A stretch of 64,000 nucleotides of DNA, from the NCBI RefSeq assembly GCF_023716665.1, contig NZ_CP071860.1, positions 1,550,001-1,614,000 on the forward strand, read 5' to 3'. Both the position numbers and the translations under genes were made by a program. Source of the stretch: Vibrio sp. SCSIO 43135 (lineage in GTDB: Bacteria > Pseudomonadota > Gammaproteobacteria > Enterobacterales > Vibrionaceae). A model generated the notes under the pieces. The model was not told the DNA's origin. It saw only the letters and a list, made by a program, of their open reading frames with translations, and did not search any database. This document shows positions 25,880 to 33,790 of the stretch, in pieces. Numbering within the stretch: the stretch's first letter is position 1; each line of letters starts with the position of its first letter.

Positions 25880-26956
25880 ATGAGTAACGAACTAATGACC
25901 ATGGCTACAGACGCGCTCGACATGTTTGCGTTCTTGGCCACAGAACTGATTATCCTATTCCTTGCGATCAGCTACATTGTGGGGATTTTGCAAGAATTCC
26001 TAACGCCGGAAAAAATCCAATCTATCTTGAGCTCTCGAAACGGTAAAGGATATGTGGTTGCGGCTTTACTGGGTGCAATAACACCGTTTTGTTCATGCTC
26101 TACTATCCCATTCCTAAAGGGCTTGCTAAGAGCGCGAGCTGGGTTTGGGCCTATGATGGTGTTTCTATTCGGTAGCCCATTGCTCAACCCAGTGATCATT
26201 GGTTTATTTGTGATCACCTTTGGCTGGAAGGTTGCGGTATTCTACTTTGCAATTGCTATGTTCGTATCGGTTGCAGCAGGCTATGTATTAGAGAAACTTG
26301 GCTTCGAACGCTACGTTAAACCAGAAGCATACCAAGCCGCTGAAGCATCAAGTTGTGGCACCAGCTGTGGCGACAGCAAACCTGTAGAGAAAGCAACCAG
26401 CAGTTGCGCGACGTCAAGCTGCGGAGAAGCAAAACCAGCAATGGCTAAAGAATCTAGCTGTGGCGAAAAATCGGAAACCGTAGAAGTCTCTTGCTGCTCA
26501 TCAGACGGTAGCGCTACAGCGACAATCGTAGAGAAAAAAGAACCAAGCCGTTGGATGCGCATTTGGCTATCGACATGGAAAGACTTTAAACAAGTATTCC
26601 CATACTTGATGTTAGGTATCGCCATTGGTTCTTTCATCTACGGATTTATACCAACGGATCTGATTGCAGAGTATGCAGGCGCTGGCAAATGGTATGCAAT
26701 CCCTGTCGCAGCTATTATTGGTATCCCTCTGTACATTCGTGCGGAAGCCGTGATTCCTCTAAGCGCCGCTTTAGTACAAAAAGGGATGGCACTTGGATCT
26801 GTCATGGCGCTGATCATCGGTAGTGCGGGCGCGAGTTTAACTGAGGTGATTTTACTTAAATCCATCTTTAAGAACCAAATGATTGCTGCGTTCCTCACTG
26901 TGATTCTCAGCATGGCGATCGGTGCAGGCTTCCTTTACAGCTTTATGTTTGGCTAA
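25880..26956 (+). CDS. Permease of the DUF318/ArsP type with Cys-rich loop
   Basis: A 358-residue inner-membrane permease with two four-helix halves. The first half contains 'GAITPFCSCSTIPFLKGLL' (F-C-S-C-S, residues 70-74), the hallmark of this family, and 'FGSPLLNPVII'. Between the halves is a soluble loop (about residues 150-220) with seven cysteines arranged as Cys-Gly or Cys-Ser repeats (C159, C163, C176, C181, C194, C205, C206). Some relatives export organoarsenicals. Regulation by the divergent ArsR protein is supported by three palindromes in the gap. The metal or thiol substrate is unknown. Confidence 0.85.
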   Translation: MSNELMTMATDALDMFAFLATELIILFLAISYIVGILQEFLTPEKIQSILSSRNGKGYVVAALLGAITPFCSCSTIPFLKGLLRARAGFGPMMVFLFGSPLLNPVIIGLFVITFGWKVAVFYFAIAMFVSVAAGYVLEKLGFERYVKPEAYQAAEASSCGTSCGDSKPVEKATSSCATSSCGEAKPAMAKESSCGEKSETVEVSCCSSDGSATATIVEKKEPSRWMRIWLSTWKDFKQVFPYLMLGIAIGSFIYGFIPTDLIAEYAGAGKWYAIPVAAIIGIPLYIRAEAVIPLSAALVQKGMALGSVMALIIGSAGASLTEVILLKSIFKNQMIAAFLTVILSMAIGAGFLYSFMFG

Positions 26957-26975
26957 AAACGGCCACACACAAACA

Positions 26976-27005
26976 AAAAAGCCCAGCGATTTCGCTGGGC
27001 TTTTT
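26976..27005 (+). terminator. Rho-independent terminator
   Basis: AAAAAGCCCAGCGA/TCGCTGGGCTTTTT stem after the permease gene. Confidence 0.92.
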
Positions 27006-27122
27006 ACTGTTTTTTCACCACTCTTTTGCTTAACATCAAATCCACTAATTATTTTAGGCTTGAACATTATTCCTTGTTCTACACTCATTGCTGGCGGGAA
27101 CTCAATCAGTAAGGGAGGCGTT

Positions 27123-27419
27123 ATGTTAGCAAAGCAAAGGAACTACATCGTTCAAGGAAAAACCAATCTCCACGCGTTGGTTCAAGTGAACCCTATTGGA
27201 GAGCTTGACGTTGAAATTGTAGAAACACACAAGCACCACCACACCGACTTTGAAAATCTGTCGTTCAAACGCTCTGGGAGCAGGACTCTATTGGTGGGTC
27301 GAGATGCCAAACAAGCCAAACCTTGGCAGGTCACCCTAGCAAGCCAAGATGCCGACGAGCTCAACCACCTTATTCAAGAAGCAAATGAGGAATTCGAGAC
27401 CCTTATGCGCGATCTCTAA
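27123..27419 (+). CDS. Hypothetical protein, 98 residues
   Basis: A soluble 98-residue protein starting at the ATG preceded by GGGAGG. The frame reaches back to 26922 but that part crosses the previous terminator and is not credible. It has a HKHHH run (about residues 38-42) and a C-terminal acidic helix. No family recognised. Flanked by its own terminator. Confidence 0.65.
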   Translation: MLAKQRNYIVQGKTNLHALVQVNPIGELDVEIVETHKHHHTDFENLSFKRSGSRTLLVGRDAKQAKPWQVTLASQDADELNHLIQEANEEFETLMRDL

Positions 27420-27431
27420 TAAGACGACGTT

Positions 27432-27453
27432 AAGGCCCGTTTCTGCGGGCCTT
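27432..27453 (+). terminator. Rho-independent terminator
   Basis: AAGGCCCG/CGGGCCTT stem with T-rich tail, after the 98-residue protein gene and before a convergent regulator gene. Confidence 0.85.
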
Positions 27454-27488
27454 TATTGTATCGTTTCCTGTGCGACCCCAACTTCCAA

Positions 27489-27821
27489 TTAGCTTTTGTC
27501 CACTTGCCTATCAAGAAATATCATCACCATAAGCTTAACCAACAACTGCCGAGCTTCGTTGTTAAGCATCCGACTCGCAGACGCAACATCTTCGGTACTG
27601 ACCTGCTGCACGTCCATCATGTCGAGCGCGACATCAAGGTCTGTCATTTCCAACGCGCGCAGGATTGCTCGGTACTGGGACAACCGCATATCCGCTTCAC
27701 CACGCTCAATTCGCTGATAAGTTTTTTCACTCATACCCGCAATTGATGCGATTTTTTCACGTGAAATGCCCGCTTGTTTACGCCGCTTAATCAATACGCC
27801 CACAATAGGTTCATGTGACAT
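27489..27821 (-). CDS. XRE-type helix-turn-helix protein
   Basis: A 110-residue protein with an N-terminal Cro/C1-type helix-turn-helix ('VLIKRRKQAGISREKIASIAGMSEKTYQRIERGEADM', residues about 8-45) and a helical C-terminal part rich in hydrophobic residues for dimerisation. Divergent from the 106-residue protein at 27963, which it may control. No toxin partner or phage gene is adjacent. Confidence 0.8.
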   Translation of the reverse strand: MSHEPIVGVLIKRRKQAGISREKIASIAGMSEKTYQRIERGEADMRLSQYRAILRALEMTDLDVALDMMDVQQVSTEDVASASRMLNNEARQLLVKLMVMIFLDRQVDKS

Positions 27822-27962
27822 AGATCTCTCCTCTCAGGACAAGCTTGTCCTTTATCACGCAAAAAGCGGTCCATGTTTTCCTACAGGTATTTACGTTATA
27901 TGAACTTTATATAAGATGTCGCCCGCTTAAAAAGAGCTTAAATTTCAAAGGGTTTTCAAATC

Positions 27963-28283
27963 ATGAAAAAAGCGCAGGATTTGTCCGTTGCAGAATGCGA
28001 ACGCCTCAATACCAATATGAGAATAATTCGCCGCCTAATTGCAGCCACACCTTGCGTTAACTCAGCACTTGCAACGTCCACGCCCAAAAGCCAGCTGATG
28101 ATGAGTCAACGTCGATTGATGACTTATAAAGAAGTGCTGCTACATCAAGATAGCCTTGATCAAACTGAACTAGACAATGCCTTCCACCAACTCTCCGATG
28201 CCGAGAAACTTGTGGCCCAGCAAGGCCAAGACATTCTTACGATCGCAATTAAAGAAATCGATGGATTGTTGTCGGCGAGCTAA
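27963..28283 (+). CDS. Hypothetical protein, 106 residues
   Basis: A soluble, mostly helical 106-residue protein with two cysteine-containing N-terminal helices and an acidic C-terminus. No family recognised. Divergent from an XRE regulator. Its stop lies five bases from the stop of the convergent lipoprotein gene. Confidence 0.6.
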   Translation: MKKAQDLSVAECERLNTNMRIIRRLIAATPCVNSALATSTPKSQLMMSQRRLMTYKEVLLHQDSLDQTELDNAFHQLSDAEKLVAQQGQDILTIAIKEIDGLLSAS

Positions 28284-28288
28284 AACAT

Positions 28289-28735
28289 TTATTGGCAGTA
28301 ATCACTAATAAGCTGATTTGGCGCTGGCTCTAGCGTGAAGTGCTGAAGGACACCTTCAATCGGTGCATCAGTATAGGTGGCAACTACAAAATCGTAGTAA
28401 GGGGTTTCCACTGCCTCTTGCAGCCAAAATTCATCATAGCCACGTTTGGCCATAATCAAGGTGTAATCAGGCACGTTAAGCGTGTCTATCTCACTGCTCG
28501 ATACAATGGTGATTTCAGGGTGGTTAGCCGCAAACTGATTCAGTTGATAAGACCAATCGGCATACCACTCGCCTTCTAATTGTGGGCTATGGCCTAGAAC
28601 CGCAACAGGCTGATTTTTCGAATATTGTAGACAGATAGAGTGTTTAGGCTGGGCGTGTTCCACTTCAGGAGCACACCCTGAAATAAAAACCACACTGATA
28701 AATGATAAACCCGTAAGCCAACCCGCTGTCTTCAT
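28289..28735 (-). CDS. Hypothetical lipoprotein, 148 residues
   Basis: Signal 'WLTGLSFISVVFISGC' with lipobox ISGC (Cys 21), followed by a soluble domain with no recognised family; the mature part holds two further cysteines. It could follow the PAP2 gene upstream on the same strand (35-base gap) as a two-gene operon. Confidence 0.7.
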   Translation of the reverse strand: MKTAGWLTGLSFISVVFISGCAPEVEHAQPKHSICLQYSKNQPVAVLGHSPQLEGEWYADWSYQLNQFAANHPEITIVSSSEIDTLNVPDYTLIMAKRGYDEFWLQEAVETPYYDFVVATYTDAPIEGVLQHFTLEPAPNQLISDYCQ

Positions 28736-28770
28736 TGAGAAATGCTTATTCTAAGAGCAACTTATTATAG

Positions 28771-29520
28771 TTATAGACTATGTCTGACTCGTTCCGGAAG
28801 TTTTTCTAACAGTTTTGTACCCACCACACTAAAGCTAGGCAGCAACGCATATACAACAAAGATAAACAGAACCGATCCAATGAGGTCTATTGGTCGGTGC
28901 ATACCAAGCCATAATCGGCTGTATGCGACCCCTAGCGCCCAAATCAACAGCCCAGCGGTCAAAACGTAACGTTTATGTTGTAGGAATAGCCCACCAAAAA
29001 ATGCGATACAGATTGCGACAAAGATCGTGTGGCCAGAAGGGAACGAGTAGTCTTTCTCACCTTGCCAGTGTCTGGTGCGCCATTCACTGACATTGTCAGA
29101 AATGCGGTCAATGACTTGCTCTCTTTGCTTATCATCTAGACGATAGAAATGAGCGGGCTCAGGAATGATTAGCTGCTGTGCAATCAATTCTGTGTACGGT
29201 CTTGGGCTTTCCGTCATGTGCTTCAACCCAGTTTTGCTTGCAAAACCAATCACCAAAATCACGCCAAGCTGAAACAACTTCGTCAGCAATTGATCAGCCG
29301 GTAGCTTCAAGTGCAGCATAAACGCACAAAGCACAGCTAAAGTGATCAAAAAGCCTTTACTGCCAGCGGAATCAGTAAGCAGTGTAAAAAACAAACCTGT
29401 CGTGTCTGTCACAGGTGACAACAAATCTGAGCTTGGGGTAAAAATTACCATAGGTGCGATAAGCACAAGCAATACCACCAGCAAAGCCAAACCTTTGTTT
29501 TTATGTTTTAACACAGTCAT
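28771..29520 (-). CDS. PAP2-family membrane phosphatase
   Basis: A 249-residue membrane protein with the three phosphatase signatures: K-x6-RP ('KHMTESPRP'), 'FPSGHT' and 'SRLWLGMHRPIDLIGS'. The six-helix layout matches PgpB-type phosphatidylglycerophosphate or undecaprenyl-pyrophosphate phosphatases, with the active site facing the periplasm. PgpB is the closest analogue by length (about 250 residues). Confidence 0.88.
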   Translation of the reverse strand: MTVLKHKNKGLALLVVLLVLIAPMVIFTPSSDLLSPVTDTTGLFFTLLTDSAGSKGFLITLAVLCAFMLHLKLPADQLLTKLFQLGVILVIGFASKTGLKHMTESPRPYTELIAQQLIIPEPAHFYRLDDKQREQVIDRISDNVSEWRTRHWQGEKDYSFPSGHTIFVAICIAFFGGLFLQHKRYVLTAGLLIWALGVAYSRLWLGMHRPIDLIGSVLFIFVVYALLPSFSVVGTKLLEKLPERVRHSL

Positions 29521-29850
29521 TTAAAGAATTCGCAACACAGCAATTTAGGGATGATGCATCTTATCTGAGCACAACCCTAACAGTTTCAATTTGCTGTCAA
29601 TTTGAGGAAAAATCACGGTATTGCCCGCGCTCCGCTGCTATGAAGTCAGCTCCGAGCCAGGCCATTACATTGTGTCATTTAGTTTCTGGCTACCCATCGC
29701 AATTTCAGCGTGACTTTGGGCTCAATGGCGATCATTGCCTATAGTTAAATATCACAACGAAAAGTTGGCGACGGCTAAAGCAAGCTCGTCACCAGAAAAT
29801 ATGAATATCACAGTGGGAAGTGAATTCACCAATAACAAGAGAGACAAAGG
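29521..29850. other. Intergenic region, no gene seen
   Basis: Divergent spacer between the PAP2 and HDOD genes. It contains a GGCGACG...CGTCACC-like imperfect stem near 29766-29793 but no terminator, open frame or operator that I can support. Confidence 0.45.
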
Positions 29851-30681
29851 ATGAGTCAATCTACACTTATTTCACGCTTAAATGAGCTGCCGCGAATTGA
29901 AAGCGTACTGCAAGAACTGCTGGATATGGTCAATCAGGAAGAAGTCAATTTTGTCGCTTTGGCAAACAAGATCTCAATGGACCAAGTGCTCAGCGCTCGA
30001 CTACTTCGTATGGCGAACTCTGCTTACTTTGGGGGAGTGAGACAAGTATCTTCAGCCCACGATGCTATTTCAAGGGTAGGCATTGGGCCAGTTCGAACCT
30101 TAGTCGTGGTATCTGTACTCACAAGCACGTTCCCTAACGTGAAAACACTCAACCTTGATGAGTATTGGGCCAATACTTTTGAAGTGTCGGTACTTTCGAG
30201 CAAACTCGCCGGTATTTCAGGGCTGGATCCTAACGCGGTCTTTACCATTGGTATTTTGCACAATATTGGCGAGCTGATGATCCACACCCTAGTCCCCGAT
30301 GAAGCGGTAAAGATCGAACAACTGATAGAACAAGGCGTAGACCCTATCGCGGCGCAAGAACAAGTTCTTGATATTTCAGCGCCATCGCTGGGTGCCTTGT
30401 TGGCTCGAAGCTGGCAGTTCCCCGAAGAAATGGTCGATGCCATCGAGCATTTCAATGAACCAAGAGAAGCAGAGCTGTCACCGCAAATTGCGGTTATTTT
30501 GCATTTCGCTCGCACCATCAATACCCATTGGGACGAGTTACCCAGCACCCAACAAAAAAGCCTGTATTTGGCTCAACACCCCGACGCAAGGCTACTCAAT
30601 GTGCCACCTTCATTTGTCGACACCATCGAGCAATTTAAGGGGCATGGCCGTGATTTGGCGGCTCACATGATGGCCGCATAA
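29851..30681 (+). CDS. HDOD-domain protein
   Basis: A 276-residue HDOD protein ('LNELPRIESVLQELLDMVNQEE', 'KISMDQVLSARLLRMANSAYFGG', 'ISRVGIGPVRTLVVVSVL', then 'FTIGILHNIGELMIHTL' where HD-domain enzymes have the HD dyad). The metal-binding dyad is HN rather than HD, as usual in this non-catalytic relative of HD-GYP proteins. These proteins act as signalling scaffolds, often in motility or biofilm control. No partner gene is adjacent. Confidence 0.88.
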   Translation: MSQSTLISRLNELPRIESVLQELLDMVNQEEVNFVALANKISMDQVLSARLLRMANSAYFGGVRQVSSAHDAISRVGIGPVRTLVVVSVLTSTFPNVKTLNLDEYWANTFEVSVLSSKLAGISGLDPNAVFTIGILHNIGELMIHTLVPDEAVKIEQLIEQGVDPIAAQEQVLDISAPSLGALLARSWQFPEEMVDAIEHFNEPREAELSPQIAVILHFARTINTHWDELPSTQQKSLYLAQHPDARLLNVPPSFVDTIEQFKGHGRDLAAHMMAA

Positions 30682-30689
30682 TCCTTTAA

Positions 30690-30725
30690 AGTCAGTGAGT
30701 TAGCATCAATTCAAACTCACTGACT
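30690..30725 (+). terminator. Stem-loop after the HDOD gene
   Basis: AGTCAGTGAGTT/AACTCACTGACT perfect 12-base stem with 12-base loop; no strong U tract follows. Confidence 0.6.
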
Positions 30726-30901
30726 TACCCCACCCGATTCATTGCTCTACGTTAATCGTCACGACAAATATTTTTCATTAGACTACACACCCATTTTATC
30801 CGTTAATGCGCCTGACTTTTGAGGCTGTCCTAGCCCAAAACAGGTGTGATTTCAGAACATTCTGAACTCAGATTTTTCTCTCTGTTCTTGCGAGATAAGC
30901 T

Positions 30902-32812
30902 GTGGAACAAGTATCCAAACTAGACCGCGTTCGCGCTGATTACAATGTTCAACACTGGAGCCAAGGCTTCTACGGTATTGATGACAACGGTGAAGTGTAT
31001 GTATCACCGACCAGCGACAAAACGCACCAAGTGCCTTTTAGCAACATCGTCAATCAACTGGAAGAGCGTCAACTAAACCTACCAGTTCTGGTTCGCTTCC
31101 CGCAGATTCTGCACCAGCGAGTGCATAACGTTTGCCAAGCATTTAACCAAGCGATTGAAGAGTACCAGTACCAGAACAACTACTTGTTGGTTTACCCAAT
31201 TAAAGTAAACCAGCAGAAAGAAGTCGTTGACGAGATCTTAGCTAGCCAAGCAAAGCTTGAAACCAAACAGCTTGGGCTAGAGGCCGGCAGCAAACCTGAA
31301 CTACTCGCAGTACTAGCGTTAGCTCAGCAAGCCAGCTCCGTTATTGTATGTAACGGCTACAAAGACAGAGAGTACATTCGCCTAGCGTTAATCGGTGAAA
31401 AGCTAGGACACAAAGTATTCATCGTTTTAGAAAAGCTATCTGAGCTGGACTTAGTGCTAAAAGAAGCGAAAAACCTTGGTGTTAAACCACGCTTGGGTAT
31501 TCGAATCCGACTTGCTTCTCAAGGCGCTGGTAAATGGCAAGCCAGTGGTGGCGAAAAATCGAAGTTCGGTTTATCGGCGTCTCAGGTTCTAACTGTCATT
31601 GAACGTTTAAAGCGTGAAGAACAATTGGATGCGATGCAATTGGTGCATTTCCACCTAGGTTCGCAAATGGCCAATATTCGCGATGTGCGCAATGGTGTGA
31701 ATGAGTCAGCTCGCTTCTACTGTGAGCTGCGCGGTATGGGCGCCAATATTGATTTCTTCGACATTGGTGGCGGCTTGGCCGTCGATTACGACGGTACGCG
31801 CAGCCAGTCTTCGAACTCGATGAACTATGGGCTCGCCGAGTACGCCAGAAACATTGTTTCCACTGTGGGCGATGTGTGTCAGCAATATGAACAGCCAATG
31901 CCGGTCATTATCTCGGAATCGGGTCGCTCTATTACTGCTCATCATGCGGTGTTGATCACCAATGTGATTGGTAACGAAGCGTACCATCCAGAAGAAATGA
32001 TTGCTCCAGAGCAAGCTGCTCCTACGCTGTTGCAAAACATGTGGCGCAATTGGGAAAACTTACAAGACGGGACTGACGCTCGTGCATTGATAGAGATTTA
32101 CAACGATACACAAAGCGACTTAGCCGAAGTGCACTCGCAGTTTGCGATGGGGCTGCTAAACCTCCAGCAACGAGCGTGGGCAGAGCAATTGTCTCTGCGT
32201 ATCTACTTCGAGCTCAGCCGCCAAATGAGCAACAAAAATCGTTTTCATCGACCGATTTTGGATGAGTTGAACGAGCGACTAGCCGATAAATTCTTTGTGA
32301 ATTTTTCGCTATTCCAATCACTGCCAGATGCATGGGGTATCGATCAGGTATTCCCTGTATTGCCTCTGTCCGGTTTGGAAAACGTAGAAGACCGACGCGC
32401 TGTAATGCTCGACATTACGTGTGATTCAGATGGTGCGATTGAGCAGTACGTTGAAGGTCAAGGCATCGAAACCACATTGCCAGTACCCGCGTTTGATAAA
32501 GACAAACCGTATCTGATGGGCTTTTTCCTAGTGGGCGCATACCAAGAGATCTTGGGTGACATGCACAACCTATTTGGTGACACCCATAGCGCAGTAGTCA
32601 ACGTCGATGAAAGCGGTAAAGCAGTGATCGAATCCATTAATGAAGGCGATTCGGTTGAAGATATGATGCGCTACGTTCACATTGACGTAGATAAAATTCG
32701 CACCAATTACCGTGAGCTCGTAAGCCAACGAGTTGCGATTGAAGAGCAACAAAACGTGCTCGATGAACTTGAGCAAGGCTTAAGTGGTTATACTTATTTA
32801 GAGGATTTCTAA
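30902..32812 (+). CDS. speA: Biosynthetic arginine decarboxylase
   Basis: A 636-residue PLP fold-III arginine decarboxylase that makes agmatine for polyamine synthesis. The PLP lysine is in 'LVYPIKVNQQ', 'GLEAGSKPEL', 'HFHLGSQMANIRDV' and 'ITCDSDGAIEQY' match the family, and the ending 'LSGYTYLEDF' is conserved. Starts with GTG. The agmatinase gene begins on the next base after its stop codon, giving a tightly coupled pair. Confidence 0.97.
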   Translation: MEQVSKLDRVRADYNVQHWSQGFYGIDDNGEVYVSPTSDKTHQVPFSNIVNQLEERQLNLPVLVRFPQILHQRVHNVCQAFNQAIEEYQYQNNYLLVYPIKVNQQKEVVDEILASQAKLETKQLGLEAGSKPELLAVLALAQQASSVIVCNGYKDREYIRLALIGEKLGHKVFIVLEKLSELDLVLKEAKNLGVKPRLGIRIRLASQGAGKWQASGGEKSKFGLSASQVLTVIERLKREEQLDAMQLVHFHLGSQMANIRDVRNGVNESARFYCELRGMGANIDFFDIGGGLAVDYDGTRSQSSNSMNYGLAEYARNIVSTVGDVCQQYEQPMPVIISESGRSITAHHAVLITNVIGNEAYHPEEMIAPEQAAPTLLQNMWRNWENLQDGTDARALIEIYNDTQSDLAEVHSQFAMGLLNLQQRAWAEQLSLRIYFELSRQMSNKNRFHRPILDELNERLADKFFVNFSLFQSLPDAWGIDQVFPVLPLSGLENVEDRRAVMLDITCDSDGAIEQYVEGQGIETTLPVPAFDKDKPYLMGFFLVGAYQEILGDMHNLFGDTHSAVVNVDESGKAVIESINEGDSVEDMMRYVHIDVDKIRTNYRELVSQRVAIEEQQNVLDELEQGLSGYTYLEDF

Positions 32813-33745
32813 ATGAATGATTTGTTTAGCAAAACTGATTATTCACTGTACTCAAATGCAATGACATTTGTGCGCCGCCCTTACGTGAAAAATCCAGTAA
32901 GTGCCGACGCCGATGTAGTAGTGCTCGGTGTACCGCTTGATATGGCGACATCGGGACGCCCTGGCGCTCGTATGGGGCCAGATGCGATTCGCCGCGCTTC
33001 GGTTAACCTCGCTTGGGAAGGCAAAAAATTCCCTTGGGACTTTAACGTATTCGAACGCGCGAACGTGATTGATGCGGGCGATTTGGTATTCGACTGTGGC
33101 GATGCAGAAGATTTTACTTATCGATTAGAAGCAGCAACGTCTGAAATTCTAAAGAGCGGTAAAACCATGTTGGCGCTAGGTGGTGATCACTTCATTACCC
33201 TGCCAATATTGCGCGCTTATGCTAAGCACCATGGCGAGATGGCATTGATTCACTTCGATGCCCATACCGACACGTATGCTAATGGCAGTGCGTATGACCA
33301 TGGCACTATGTTCTATCATGCGCCAAACGAAGGGCTAATTTCAGCGAAGCACTCGGTTCAAATTGGTATTCGTACTGAGTACGAGCAAGAAGACCATGGC
33401 TTTAATGTTATTAATGCGATGCAAGCCAATGACCTAAGCGCAGAAGAAATTGTCGCGCAAATAAAGGACATCATTGGTGATAAACCAGTGTATGTTACGT
33501 TCGACATCGACTGTCTGGATCCAGCATTCGCACCAGGAACCGGAACACCGGTTTGCGGTGGGTTGAACTCCGACAAAGTGCTGAAAATCCTACGCGGTTT
33601 AGCCGGCGTTAATATTGTTGGCATGGATGTGGTTGAAGTTGCCCCACCGTACGACCAAAGCGATGTTACCGCGTTAGCAGGGGCCACCATCGCACTTGAA
33701 TTGCTGTACGCTTGGTCGGTGGGTAAAACCGCTGATAATGAGTAA
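32813..33745 (+). CDS. speB: Agmatinase
   Basis: A 310-residue ureohydrolase converting agmatine to putrescine and urea. The Mn-binding motifs are 'GGDHFI', 'HFDAHTDTY' and 'FDIDCLDPAFAPGTGTP'. Zero-base spacing from speA implies translational coupling and equal stoichiometry. Followed by a terminator. Confidence 0.97.
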   Translation: MNDLFSKTDYSLYSNAMTFVRRPYVKNPVSADADVVVLGVPLDMATSGRPGARMGPDAIRRASVNLAWEGKKFPWDFNVFERANVIDAGDLVFDCGDAEDFTYRLEAATSEILKSGKTMLALGGDHFITLPILRAYAKHHGEMALIHFDAHTDTYANGSAYDHGTMFYHAPNEGLISAKHSVQIGIRTEYEQEDHGFNVINAMQANDLSAEEIVAQIKDIIGDKPVYVTFDIDCLDPAFAPGTGTPVCGGLNSDKVLKILRGLAGVNIVGMDVVEVAPPYDQSDVTALAGATIALELLYAWSVGKTADNE

Positions 33746-33751
33746 AAACTA

Positions 33752-33774
33752 AAAGGGAGCCATCGGCTCCCTTT
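33752..33774 (+). terminator. Bidirectional terminator between speB and glgB
   Basis: AAAGGGAGCC/GGCTCCCTTT stem between convergent genes. Confidence 0.9.
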
Positions 33775-33790
33775 CAATTCACACTGTAAA

